From Tricholoma matsutake (Eukaryota > Basidiomycota > Agaricomycetes > Agaricales > Tricholomataceae), in contig AP026544.2 of NCBI GenBank assembly GCA_026075535.2, positions 6,820,001-6,884,000 on the forward strand: a stretch of DNA of 64,000 nucleotides, written 5' to 3'. Made by a program: the position numbers and the translations under genes. The notes below the pieces were generated by a model, which worked only from the letters and a program-made list of their open reading frames with translations, was not told the DNA's origin and made no database searches. This document shows positions 9,656 to 21,153 of the stretch, piece by piece. Position 1 is the stretch's first letter; each line of letters opens with the position of its first letter.

Positions 9656-12600
9656 TCCCTGCTTGAAGTTGAAGGAGTTGTGAAATGTTGTGGATTAAGT
9701 AATACATCCATAAACAGACACATTGACATGTGATGCAAACAACGCGTCTGGGTTTGTTTACTGTAAATAAATGTGTACAACTACTTCAATCATATATAAA
9801 CCCAGACCCCCCAGGCATCCCCCCCTCGTTGTTAACTAGACATTAGTAATTTTAGTGTTTAGGAATATAATCATTGTGTAGATAGTTGTAGGTATGAAAG
9901 ACTGATTGAGCCAGTTTTTGATTGGTTTTTGTGAATTTTAAATAACTAGCAACCGATAACTGGACTGCAGGTGATTTGGGATAGACCAAGACTGCTGGTC
10001 CGGTCTTTTTCAGTTGAGTTGAGTTTGGTTTTGGTCTTTTTTTTGGTCTATGGACTGAACCCTCAGACACTACATGGGACGCCGGGGCAAATATGGTATC
10101 TCAGTGTACATTCTGTCTGAGAATTTCTTGTGAAGGTTATTCAGCTCATCTGAGCCAGTGGACTCCAGCAATGCATGTTCAGGGCTCTCCACCAAATTTT
10201 TACAAAGATGGCATAATCTCCATTGTTGCTGAACATGTGGGCAGCAATGTTCTGGCCATCTTAGGCATCCTATAGCCAATGCATGTGAAGAGAGCAGGAG
10301 ACTTGTAAGTGCTTTTCTATGAACACTGTTGGGTACACTGAGGTAATGTCTGAAATGAAGTGTCTTATGGCTTGGAGGACAATCTTTGACTGGTTCAAGT
10401 CTGTTTTGAAGAAGATACAATTTAGGGGAGGCCTTAAGTTCACTTTGGATATAGCCTTCCATCTTGACTTTAAAAAGCTTTGTCACCTCATCCACTTGAA
10501 GAGGTGTGATGCTTTCTAGGTCAGGAAGCAGGACATGGAATGGCAGATTTAGAAATATGTATTGTAGATCCATTGCCCATGATGCTTTATTCTCCTTTGC
10601 AAGCATTACTGAGTCTACATATGCCTTCTTTGCATAATGCTTGATGGGTAGGCTTGTGAGGTAGCACAGATAACCAAGAGTGAGTATGATTCTCTGAAAC
10701 TGCAGTGGTACCAAAGAGGTCTCTGTAAACAGTGGTGTTATCATTGACCTTCTATGTAAACCCAGGACCTGATGGAGATATGATGTCTGCACATCAGAGA
10801 GTTTCTCCAGAAGAGGAAGGTCAACATCAAGTATGACCTCATATCCATGGATAAGGTGGGGGTCAATCTGTACCATATAGAGCTTCTTGGTCTCCCATGG
10901 GGGAAGAGTGCCTATAATAGACTCCATACCTAGCACTGTATTACCAACTGATCGAGCTTTGCTTGCTTCATTTTTGTAGTGTTTAGCAAAGATGTTGCCT
11001 TGGGGGTAGACTGTAAAGTTATACCAACATATGTTTGCTCTGTCTTCAACATGACAGGTTTGTTGCCAAACAGAAACAGAGGTAATGTGTGGGAAATTGG
11101 TCCAAATATCATGATCAGAGATTTCACTGCACTGAGTAACATGAAATTTAAGCTACACCACTGCCATAGCACATTCATCTTTTTCTGAGCCCCCTTAGGA
11201 CTTGTTGATATGAGTATAATGTCATCAGCCTGCTCCAGGTTTGCTATAATAATACCGGCCAGTTTGATATCATCTGAGTCAGGATCCAGGTGAAAATCAG
11301 CCATATATAGTGTCCATAGGATTGGAGAGGAGTTGTCACCAATCAATATTCCTAGTGTTGCACAGAACGATTGAGACAACTCAGTGTGATGTTTCACCAC
11401 ATATGACATTCTTTGGTATACAGCATTTGAAGCCAGTCAAAGACATGGCCACCTGCACCCATATTCCTCATCTTGAGCCATAAAGTGGCTTGTTCAGTAG
11501 AGGGGAATACATTGCTAATGTCTGCAAAAACCACATATAGGGAGAGACCTAGCACACAAGTTCACTCAATGGCACATCTCAGAATAAAGACATTGTCATT
11601 AGTCCTGAACCCCTCACAAAATCCATTTTGTGAGGGAGGGATAAGATCTCAGGCTAGGCACCAAGCAGTGATCTGTTTGTGAATAATGAGTGTCATTAGC
11701 TTGAGTAGGACACTCTCAAGCCCAATTGCATGATATTCATTTGGATCATTTTTATCTTTTCCTCTTCTGATGATTGCAACAAGGGCAGCTGTTAACCAAG
11801 TAGAAGGGGCTTCTAAAGTGTGCAGGCACTTATTGAGTAAGAGACATAATTCGTCATTATCAATTTCCTCAATATCAGCAAAGCCAAATTTATCCAGTCC
11901 AGGAGAGGTAGAAGTGGCAGCATGGTTATGGAAGTGCTCCTTTGCAGCCTTGATTTCTGCCTCTGTTATGGGGGCAGAGAAAAATTGTTCTGGAGTAGTA
12001 TCAATTGTATGTCTTGGCATCGCACTGGAAACAGTGTGATTGAGCTCAAGTCTCTCTTTATTGAATGACAGTGGCATTGGAATAATGGGGTTTATCCGCA
12101 GTTGAAACACCTCTTTAAGAGTTTCTGCAGATATGTCAGCCTGTGGTTGCTTTGAACCCATTATTTTTTTGGCTGCCATCCAAAACTCCTTTTCTGTTTT
12201 GGCATCCAGAGTTAGTGCTCTTTGCTCCATCTGGCGCTCACTAGCTGAAGTATGATTCCTGTGACTTTTTAAGACCTGTGTTTCTGGGTTGGGGGAGAGG
12301 ACCTTTGGATTTAATGATCTGTATAGGACCTTGTCTGTTGTTACTGGAGTAGAACCAGTCGGGGGTAGGGCAAGTTCAAGGGGGTGGTATGGAGCAACTG
12401 GATTCAGGGTTGCCCCCAGATTAGCCAGTCTGTCAGCCTGATCATGTTTGAAGTTGCAGCTGTGTCCCTTGACCTGAATGAACACGATGGATGCTGATCT
12501 CTGATGGATCAGAGTGGCTATGTCTCTGAACAGATCACCATTGATAATTTTCCAGCCATGAGCTTCCTTTGCAGCAACACAATTTGTGATTGTCTCCATT

Positions 12601-13846
12601 GCATACTCAGCATCACAGTATATATGCAAAGTCTCATCCTCATGGGCTGTCTGTAATACTTTAAAAACTTCTCCCCTGTTGTTTGTCTGTGCATCAGGAA
12701 CTCTCAGTGCTGAGTCGGACTGTTTTCACCCGAGTATACACCACTGCCAGCCTGTGCATTCGGTTGGCCATTGTTATGACATGAATCATCGATGTAGACA
12801 CAAGTTGGTGTTGAAGTTCTTGTGACATTCCAATAGAGACAATGTGTTCGAGACACCATGTCACTCCTAGAGTCCAGCACACATTTTAGAAGTATGTCAA
12901 TAGGACTATCTGATGGAAGTATATGGGGTGAGGTGGTTGCACTGTCCGCAGTAGGTCTGGGTAGCTTCCTAGGATGAGGAAGTTCTAGATGGGGCATTTC
13001 AATATCTAGTTCAAGTGGTGTATGATCTTTTTCATCATGGGCTAGACACATTACTTGAAAATGTGATACCAGTTTTGCCCCCATATAATTTGTGATGACA
13101 TAGTCAATGATCGAATTTCCCATTGGTTGAATTGACATGAAGTCACCACTACCTCCATAGGTTGTGTTTCCATTCTGTATTTCTAATGTGAGGTCATGGC
13201 AGAGGTCCAAGAGTAGACGTCCTCTTGTGTTGACCACAGCATCTGCTGTAATCCAGATATGTTGTGATGGAGTCAATGATGCAGTGTGTGCATTCAGGTC
13301 TCCCAAAATATAGAGAGGTTTATCCATGCTACAAAGCAGGTGAGCTGTCTCACACAATTTTTGGAATGGATCAGTGTCTGTAAATTGTTCCCACCTTAGC
13401 CTCATCTGGTAGGATGTAGGCATTGATTACAATGAAATGATTACATTCCAGAACCATAATGTCCAGGCTCAACAGGTCATTCCTCATGATGAGGTGAAGA
13501 CTGTCCCTAACAAGGGCCAGAACACCACCCCAAGGACAGGAGAATAGGGACATGGAAGTGAAATGGCATGAGAGCCAGCGGGTATATCGAGTGTCTCATG
13601 CTGCTCTTGCACAAGATGAGTCTCCTGAAATAGGTTGACATAATATCTCTGGATAGTGTGAGCCACCAATATTCCAAGACTTAAAGAGTACACAGGAGGA
13701 TGGCAACACTTCATTGACTATTGTTGTAGTACATGTGCTAGGTGGTTGCGAACATAACATATCCTGTAGTACTAGCTCACCCACCCCACTCAGTTTAACG
13801 CACAGGCAGTAACATTTTGATAGGCAGCAGGGCATGGTCCCACAGT

Positions 13847-15211
13847 CTAGATTGTAACAAAAGAGATAGCATTGAGGTTGGAGTTGAAGTGGACCTTCAG
13901 AAATCCTGGCCGAGCATGAAATGCATGCAGTTGATGAGAGATGTGACTGAGGTTGGGCATGAGACTGAGAAGGGCTTTGAATTCCCCTGTGATGTTCTTT
14001 CCCCAGTCTACCGACCCCATTTCCACATAGACATTGGTGCTCAAGCCATGTGGATTGCCCAGCACAGCTGGGGCAGGCTGCACAGCAGGACCCGGGGCTG
14101 TTTCTGAAGCAGGGGCCCCAGGGGCTGACTGGGTAACAGCAGTCGGAATGGGGGCTGTGAGCTGGTGAGTGTGGCCCCCACTATGGTAGGTAGCAACTGT
14201 ATGAGGGATGGGTGCAGGTGTAGCTTGGGGGGGGAAGGTAATTGGCAGGAGAACATGTCCAGCATGCGCGGGGACAGCAGTTGCACTCAATGTACATTTC
14301 TGTTTGCTCGAATGGAATGTTGGGGAGTTGGGCACAGTCGGGTCAAATGCATCAGATATGCAGTCTAGACAACGGTCAGCATTGTCCAGGGCGTATCCCA
14401 TCTGGGCAAGACGAGCGTCAGATGCAAGGAGTGAGTCATGCAGCTGTTGGTTTTCAGCTTGGAGGGCCCCAATAGCAGCAACTGTGTCATTGTTGGCATG
14501 AATGAGGTCATCGATTGCAACAGTGAATTCAGAGGAGGGTGGAGCAGGTGCAGGCAGTTGGCTGGAATTAGCAACATCTGCTGTGAGGCTGATGATATGG
14601 GCATGCAGAGTTTGAAGCTCCTCCCTGAACTCAGCAGTGCTAGCGTCAACGCGAGCCATGAGGGCATTGTGGTTGATGTCAAGGTGATGGATCCCAGTGG
14701 TCGCTGTTTCAGCCTTTTGCTGCTGAATGTGTACCAGAGCTGGCAGCGGATGTAGTCTTTTTGGGGCTGGAGGGGCCAGCCCTGCTTTTCTCTTTCAACA
14801 GAGGTGCAGAGGCAGTGAGGGTGCCATCTCCTATATTGATGAGGGGGGAGTCACGAGAATCATCCAGGGACAGGATAAGGGAGTCCATTGAGTTCACAGG
14901 AGAGATGGTGGCATGTGCCATGCACTCAGTCTGATGAGTCATGCATTGATCAGACGAGGCAGTGGGAGTGACAGGCGCCAGAGTAGATGGAATCCCAGTG
15001 CTGCTGCCATTGTTGATAGTGGGTGATGCAGCAGCAGCGGCACCAGGGCACTAGCATTAGCGAGTGGTGCCAAGCCATTGGCAGCAAGCACAGTAGAGAC
15101 AGGACCGACTGTATGGATATCTGTGAGCTGAGGGGACTCCTGGGAGGTGTTTTTGGAGGTAGGAAGGCTTATGGCTGGAAGAGGGATGGGGGGGTTGGTA
15201 TTTTGGGACAT
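13847..15211 (-). pseudogene. LINE-A ORF1 (gag-like, coiled coil)
   Basis: The likely start is MSQNTNPPIPLPAISLP near 15211. Translation then runs through a Ser/Pro-rich part, an acidic/Ser part in another frame (14709-14942), and a long open stretch 13847-14659. The last has an N-terminal heptad-rich segment (ASTAEFREELQTLHAHIISL, then IGALQAENQQLHDSLLASD) consistent with a coiled coil, a Pro/Ala-rich linker, and a C-terminal block GSVDWGKNITGEFKALLSL and PGFLKVHFNSNLNAISF resembling the conserved ORF1 ending of basidiomycete LINEs as I remember them. No CCHC knuckle was found. At least two frameshifts. Confidence 0.5.
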
Positions 15212-15302
15212 CGTTAGGATACAGAGGTGGTAGGGGAGATATTGGGGCATACTCTGAGGTTGAGGGGCCTCTATCATCATCATCTATGTTCACCCTAAAC
15301 AC

Positions 15303-15592
15303 CCTCTACAATGTATATGAGATCTGGCTGTCCCTTTGGTCCATTGGGTATATGCTATGGTGAGGATCCCACGTTGGAGACAGGGGCTGAGTGCAATAAT
15401 GAGGGCTTGACAGGGGCTCAGTGCAATAACAAGATGATATGGGGAGGTTATCAGGCTCACTGTGAATGCAAAGTATGTGGCAATGCAACAATGACCATGA
15501 AGTCCAGAGGTTGAACACAAGAGGGAAGACAGTAGGAGCAATCAGCGATGTTGATGTGGCAGGTCTCATTGTCACGAATGATCGATGGGCAC
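15303..15592. other. probable LINE-A 5' region; no coding seen
   Basis: It has short repeats such as ggggctgagtgcaataa / ggggctcagtgcaataac. No recognisable protein. Confidence 0.35.
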
Positions 15593-15833
15593 ATTTTTCT
15601 TCTTTTTTCTTTTTTGAACTACCCAAAAGTGGGATTTATCATACTATACATGCAACCTGTACCTATGGACTCTAACACAGATCGTCTTTCTGCAGTCTGC
15701 TAAGCAGTAACTATAAGGGCAACCTCAGCCTCTAGCAAAGGGAAATCCGAAGTTAAAATTATACTACATATTACAGGGATTGGGGGTGCACCTAGCAAAG
15801 GGAAATCCGAAGAGAAAACTCTAAGGATCCCTT
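15593..15833. repeat. T-rich run and direct repeat between LINE-A and Gypsy-2
   Basis: 15593-15616 is almost pure T with a few C, like the poly(A) tail of a minus-strand retroelement. Then ctagcaaagggaaatccgaa occurs twice (near 15735 and 15793), about 58 bp apart. Confidence 0.5.
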
Positions 15834-16147
15834 TGCCAATGCCCAGTATATGTGAAGACAGCAAAAATCAAATAATAATCTAAAAATAGAAAAGGCAGAG
15901 ATAGGCAGATCAAGGCTGCCAAATGACATCATACCAAGGGGTAGATGTCGGAAAGGGTGCTCTGCCTCTAAATATCAAACTGTCAACATGCACAAATGTG
16001 ATAGAAAGGGAAATTTGTAATAAAATCCAGAAAAATCATAGAAAATGAAGAATAGAAGGAAATGAAGTGAGGAAAAATATAGGACAAACATAAAAAATAG
16101 GAAAAACACACAGGGCACCCCCCCAAGTCCCCCCTAGTCCCCTTACA
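15834..16147 (-). repeat. Gypsy-2 3' LTR
   Basis: Plus-strand ends TGCCAATGCCCAG...TAGTCCCCTTACA. Same orientation and near-identical to 23032-23333, differing by scattered substitutions and a small length change in the C-run. Confidence 0.85.
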
Positions 16148-16160
16148 TCACCCCCTCTCT
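16148..16160 (-). promoter_or_regulatory. Gypsy-2 polypurine tract
   Basis: Minus strand AGAGAGGGGGTGA directly before the LTR start TGTAAGGGG; the expected second-strand priming site. Confidence 0.7.
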
Positions 16161-16239
16161 AAGATGCATTGCCCCAATGCATTCAAAATTGCATACAACC
16201 AAAGTCAGTGACTTGAATGTGACATGGTGCAGCAGTGTG

Positions 16240-17982
16240 CCGTCAGTGGAATTCCTTAACTAACTGAGGGGTATTCACATCGGACTCTTTGACCCATGAG
16301 TTCTCCTCATACCCATAACCCTTCCAATACACCAAATACTGGAGCTTTCCTCAACACAACTGACTGTCCAAGATTGACTTGACTTTGTACTGGGGTTCTC
16401 CCTCGGTTACTGTAGGTGGTGGTGGTGGACGTGAATGGTGTCCCAGGAATGGATCCAGTGGAGCTGGAAGGAGTTTGACGACATGGAAGACTGGGTGGAG
16501 TCTGGACATGGAGGATGGGAGGCATAGATGATAGGCATGTGTTCCAACACACTTGACAATGGGGAAAGGTCCCAGGAAGTGATGAGCAAGTTTCTTGGAT
16601 GGATGCATAGTAGAGATGTCACTGGAGTCAAGATAAACTCGATCACAAACCTTGTACTGAGGGGTCGGAGAATGGCATTGGTTGTAAAAGTGCATCATGT
16701 CATCCTTCGCCTTTGCTAAGGCTGCCTTTGCCTCCTCCAAGCTATCCCACATGCGTTCTGTGAACTCATTCACCATCTTGATGTGTGAGGGAGTTTGGCG
16801 AGGCTCAAATCCCATGCGTGGATGTCATCCAGTGTCTAAGAGGGAAGGGGTCTGTTGAGTGGAAGCATGGACATGGTTGTTGTATCCAAACCTGGCCAAG
16901 AGGAGAAGATCGTCCCAATTGTCCTGGCACTCATTGACAAAGATGCGGATGTACTGCTCCAGTTCCTGGTTGACTCACTCAGTCTGGCCATCGGTTTGTG
17001 GGTGATAGGCAGTTGAAGCAAGGAGTTTGATCCCCAGAAGTCAGTACAGCTCACAAGTAAACTCTGCCATGAACTGAGGGCCACGATCAGAGAGGAAAGC
17101 GCCAGGAAGTCCATGTAATTTCCACACATGGTGGAGATAGAGTCGAGCGGCACCCAGGGCGCTGACAGTGGTGTGAGTGGGAATGAAGTGAGCACATTTT
17201 CCCACTGAATCAACTGTGCACATCACCGCATCAAACCCATTTGACTCTGGCAACTCCACCATAAAGTCGACACTGACAACATCCCAATGACTCTCTGGAA
17301 CTGGAAGAGGGTGTAGCTCGCCAATGGGTTTGCGATGAGGAATCTTGGTGCATAAGCAAAAGTCACAAGTGTGACAATACTGACCAATGAGTCATGACAT
17401 TTGTGGCCACCAATAATTCCGTGAGGTGAGGCCCAAGGTCTGCCAGCATCCAGGATGACCAGCAATCTATGAGTCATGGTGTTGGGATATGATGCACTGG
17501 CAAAGGTCTAGGTCATTGGGGACATAGATGTGATCCCTGAAATACAACAAGTCCTCCTTTTCAGCCCACTCTGCCACATGCAAGGAAAGGGTGGATCCCT
17601 TCCTCAGTTCTTTAACAGCTTGGGCAACAACATCCTCGTGTAAACTGCTATGGTTTGCATGATGAATGTCATGTAGGATGTCCCACTCCTCACCCTGGGG
17701 TGTGATGCCTTCCAGTGCCTGAATGGTGAACAGGTCTGGCTGCAACAACACAATATTTTGATTGTCATCGCTGCCATCCCCAGGTCTGCATGTTGGGAGA
17801 GGGCATTGGTCTTCCCCATGCTGCGACCCAGACAGTGGTGCAAGGAGAAGTCGAATTTGGATAGATACAGGGACCAACAAGCTTGATGACAGTTCAATTT
17901 CTTGGCTGTCATAAAGTACTCGAGATTCTTGTGATCCATCCAAATTTCCACCTTGTGTTGGGCACCCTCGAGGAAGTGTCGC
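16240..17982 (-). pseudogene. Gypsy-2 pol 3' part: RNase H end, integrase, chromodomain
   Basis: RNase H end RHFLEGAQHKVEIWMDHKNL (17900-17982) continuing in the frame with SLHHCLGRSMGKTNALSQ; integrase zinc region near 17350-17450; core with ESNGFDAVMCTVDSVGKCAH and HGLPGAFLSDRGPQFMAEF (17041-17262), then AYHPQTDGQTE near 16970-17010; C-terminal HFLGPFPIVKCVGTHAYHL and RLHPVFHVVKLLP (16480-16600); chromodomain YKVKSILDSQLC and [20 protein letters not shown] (16280-16400). Stops and frameshifts separate the segments. The integrase ends differ clearly from Gypsy-1. Confidence 0.75.
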
Positions 17983-18774
17983 TGTTAAGGGTGAAGCCTC
18001 AACCACTTGATCTAGTCGATGTTGTTCAATGAGGTGCTTCCTCGATGAGTTGTTTGGCACTAGTCTTACTTGGAGTGTCCAACATAAGATGGATAGTGCA
18101 CTCTAGCAGGCCTTCTGCATAGAGTCATTCGGGTTCACACACTAAGGGGCTTCCTTAGTGGTTTTGAGTAAGTTCACGTACTAAGGGGCTTCCTTAGTAG
18201 TTTCAAGTAAGTTCGCAAGTTATGAGTTAAGACTGTAGATTGCCTAGATCTAAACTAAGGACATCCCTACTACAAGTCGCAGTACTTATACTAGGAGGGA
18301 GGTCCCTATTGTCCAATCAGAAAGGTAGATGCATATAAAGTAAGAATAGAAACAATAAGCTTCATGCCTTGCATGAGGCATCCGATGTCATGGAGTGCTG
18401 TGGTGCAGCATGTCAGGGAACAATAAGAGATAAGCCTCATGCCTAGCATGAGGCATCTGATGTCAAGGATCTGATATCAAGGAGTGCTGTGGTGCAGCAT
18501 GTCGATTGTGAGAGTCTGATGTCATGGACCCAATGTCAAGGGGTCATCGTATCACAGCAGGTGTGGGAGCTGGTTTGGGTACATGGAGTCACCATGCATC
18601 AAGGGTGCCTTCCATGGGAAGGGGATCAAATGCATGTCATCAACATGCATTGTATGTGTGTCTGGTGTCAAGGGCATGCCTCAGGCATGAGTCAGGGAGT
18701 GCCTCCTGTCTGGAGGGGATTGTCAGATGCGTCGGCTCAGTTGGGTTCCATGAGTTACAAGGAAAATTGTAACA
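17983..18774 (-). repeat. solo LTR inserted in Gypsy-2 RNase H
   Basis: It has TG...CA ends (plus strand TGTTAAGGG...AATTGTAACA). Flanking 5-mers are gtcgc (17978-17982) and gttgc (18775-18779), identical but for a C/T at a CpG. The RNase H reading EMLAIMCALKEWQ is cut and resumes as RHFLEGAQHK on the other side. It holds internal repeats: actaaggggcttccttagt twice (18140-18215), and a block with catgaggcat and gtgctgtggtgcagcatgtc repeated (18365-18505). No coding. Confidence 0.8.
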
Positions 18775-18779
18775 GTTGC

Positions 18780-21153
18780 CACTCCTTAAGCGCACACATT
18801 ATCGCCAACATCTCCTTGTCATGGATCTCATAGTTTCACTCTACAGCACTAAGGTTTTTGGAGTAGAATGCAACAGGATGCCACTTCTGGTCCTCCAGAG
18901 ACTGCTGAGACAACACCGTGTAGTGTTTCAAGGTCCAGTTGGGTTGCAGTCTTTTGCAGTCTTTTTAAAATTTAAACTGCCTCCTACTACCTCAAACAAT
19001 AAGATAAAATCATGAAAATATTTGAGCAGACAGATCTGGCCAAAGCCTGGGGGGTCATCTCTGGAACATAAGGATTCTGGTCAGTGATTGTCAATATAAT
19101 CACAAAATTTAATCATGGATAGAGAAGTGAAAATAATGGGGGGTCCTCTCTTTGACAAAATGATTTCATCCAGTCATTGCTGAGGTACAGCAAAACAGCA
19201 AAAGACCGGACCTTGAAACACTAACAACATGGCACCCGTTGCAAAGTCAGAACTGTCGGCCTCTACACGAAAAGGATGTGAATTGTCAGCAAAGGTAAGA
19301 ATGGGAGCGGAAGTGACCATCTCCTTAAGCTTTTCAAACACCTCCTGTTGTGCATTATCCCACCTCCATGCCTCCTTTCCTGTCAAGTCAAACAGTGGTT
19401 GTGCATGATGTGAGAAATCCTTGATAAAACACCAATAGAAATTGATGAAGCCCAGGAAATACTGCACCTCTTTCTTGTTCATGGGCGTCGGCCAAGCCGT
19501 GACCCTGTTCACCTTGATAGGATCCATCTCCACCTGACCCTCCAAGATAATCAGGTGGGGTACTCGATCTTGGTCTTCTCAAACTTGCACTTGTCCTGAT
19601 GAAGGTAGAGTTTGTAGCATCAAAGTTATTCTAGGATGAGGTGCGTGATGCGACAGTGCTCTTCAACCGTGTGAGTGAAGATGAGGATGTCATTGAGATA
19701 GATACAAACAATGCCTTCGAGGATGAGGTCATGGAAGATGGGATTCATCATGGTCTGAAACATGGCAGGACTATTAGTAAGGCCAAAGAACATGATGAGC
19801 AGTTCAAAAAGACCACAGTTGGTACAAAAGGCTGCCTTCCACTCATCTCCTTTATAGTCACATTATTGTAGCCCCAATGGACATCGAGCTTGGTGAAGTA
19901 TTGGGCTCCACAGAGCTGGTTCATGAGTTCGGAGATGAGAGGTAATGGGTAGTGATTTTTGACCATGATGTCATTGAGCCTTCTGTAGTCTTGAACCAGT
20001 TGAAGTGAGCCATCCTTCTTCTTGACAAAGAAAAAGGGAGAGGCCATGGGTGACTTTGATGGTCAAATATGTCCAGAGGCCAGGTGCTCATCGATGAACT
20101 GGTCAAGCTGTCGCTGTTCTTCAGGAGAGAGAGGATAGACCTTGCAGGATGAAGGGGTTGCACTGGGGGTGAGTTTGATCGCATGATCCCATGGCTTGCA
20201 TGCAGAGAGAGAGTCAAACGATTCCTTGGAGAACACATCCACAAATTCATGGAGATGAGGAAGCAAGGAATCAGTAGAGGATTTAGCAGCATTGTTTTTG
20301 TGGAAGGCCTCAGCGAGGCGTTGGGATATGTTCAATGTAGCACACACCTTGTGTGATGGACAAATTGCAGTGTAGAAGATCTGATCACCTTCCTCCACTT
20401 CCTCTGGCTCCTCATCATCATCATCTGAGTCCGGCATCAGATCAGGAACCCCTTCTAACTGCACTTCAGGTATAGGCAGGGGTCTGGCATGACACTTCTG
20501 AGTATGTTGTATTGAGGCCCTTTGTCCACAATGTTCTTGCCTGGCTTCTGTGAAACAAGTACAACAGCAGGATGGACACTGGCTCATGGTAACCTCCCCG
20601 GTACACCAGTTGACCTCTGGGTTATGGTCTCAAAGCCATGGATAGCCCAAAATCACCTTCTGCTTTCCTAATTGAGTGACAGCAAAAAGGGCATGCTCAT
20701 CATGATCTTTGTAATGGAGGACCAGGTCTACAACCTCTTGAATGGCACCAGCTTCATTTGGGGACCCATCCACATTATAAACAGGTATCAGACATGAGAG
20801 AGAGCGAGTATTCAGGCGATGTTATTGTGCGAGATGGGCATCTGGTCGCACCAGAGTCCAGGAGTGCAGAGACACCGAGTATCTGTCCAGTGTTGGTAGT
20901 CTAGTTCAATTGCTAGGTTCAAGGAATGTGTAGAGGGAGTGGACGCAACAATATATTTGCATGGTAGTTTGCGCTCCCATGATTTAATTTTGGGGTGTGG
21001 AGCAGAGGGAGAGACAGGAAGAGCAGGTACATCTTCAGCCCACTTCAAAGGGTCAGAGAGGGAAACAGTCACAGAAATAGATTCATTCTCCGGGGATACA
21101 ACTGACAAAACTTCAAAGTGGTTATGGACAGGCAGTGAGGGCGTACGATTCAC
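18780..21153 (-). pseudogene. Gypsy-2 protease, reverse transcriptase and RNase H start
   Basis: Minus strand from the right: a region before protease (SVTVSLSDPLKWAEDVPALP, 20812-21153); protease remnant with STPSTHSLNLAIEL near 20900 and frameshifts in the active-site area; the linker VEEGDQIFYTAICPSHKVC; reverse transcriptase start HEFVDVFSKESFDSLSACKP with KVYPLSPEEQRQLDQFIDEH (20063-20400); [20 protein letters not shown] (19970-20047) and [15 protein letters not shown] (19850-19930); connection KKEVQYFLGFINFYWCFI (19400-19490); RNase H VEADSSDFATGAM (19230-19290), resuming as WHPVAFYSKNLSAVE and NYEIHDKEMLAIM (18780-18900) beyond the miniature element. Stop TGA at 18836-18838 lies between SAVE and NYEI. 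Confidence 0.75.
18921..19223. mobile_element. 303-bp hAT-like miniature element
   Basis: Left end TAGTGTTTCAAGGTCCAGTT and right end (reverse complement) TAGTGTTTCAAGGTCCGGTC. Flanking 8-mers ACACCGTG (18913-18920) and ACAACATG (19224-19231) match at six of eight positions. Removal joins the Gypsy-2 RNase H codons of SSDFATGA to LSQQSLEDQK in frame. Its ends closely resemble element A, so it is probably a deletion derivative of that family. Confidence 0.8.

Larger units (their letters stand above)
8595..10072. mobile_element. non-autonomous hAT-like element A (1.48 kb)
   Basis: The ends are TAGTGTTCAAGGGTCCAGTT (left, from 8598) and, in reverse complement, TAGTGTCTGAGGGTTCAGTC (right). The 8-bp sequence CATGGGAC occurs at 8587-8594 and 10073-10080, and removing the insert restores LINE-A coding. 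On the left, three bases (AAC) lie between duplication and TAGTGT. TAGTG-type ends plus an 8-bp duplication fit the hAT superfamily. Subterminal regions are dense in gactggtcc-type motifs (8640-8800, 9945-10060). The interior is C-rich on the plus strand and carries palindromes and two hairpin/intron modules; no transposase was seen. A 303-bp element with near-identical ends lies at 18921-19223. Confidence 0.75.
8449..13790 (-). pseudogene. LINE-A ORF2: endonuclease - RNase H - reverse transcriptase
   Basis: Domains in translation order. AP-like endonuclease about 12930-13790: FQETHL, GDLNAHT, SIIDYVITN and DHTPLEL match conserved endonuclease motifs. RNase H about 12480-12850: CVYIDDSCHNNG supplies the first Asp, NNRGEV the Glu, YCDAEYA the second Asp and DQADRLANLGA the last. 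Reverse transcriptase about 10950-12150: PGLDKFGF, a finger/palm region around LLKLMTLIIHKQ, then QADDIILIS as the catalytic A/V-DD motif. A C-terminal region continues from 10936 to 10081 and, beyond the inserted element, from 8594 to the stop; the frame is restored exactly if that insertion and one target copy are removed (RRPM then VSSIDLFKMI). Frameshifts occur at about 12704 and 11410-11650. RNase H before reverse transcriptase is unusual. Confidence 0.7.
8423..15592 (-). mobile_element. LINE-A, non-LTR retrotransposon
   Basis: It is a minus-strand element with a poly(A) tail seen as 14 T at 8423-8436, an ORF1-like region (13847-15211) and a long ORF2 (about 13790 to a stop at 8449-8451). 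The 5' end is not defined; another T-rich run at 15593-15616 may be the tail of a different element and bounds it. A hAT-like element (8595-10072) was inserted later in the ORF2 C-terminus. All frames carry stops or frameshifts, so it looks dead. Confidence 0.8.
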
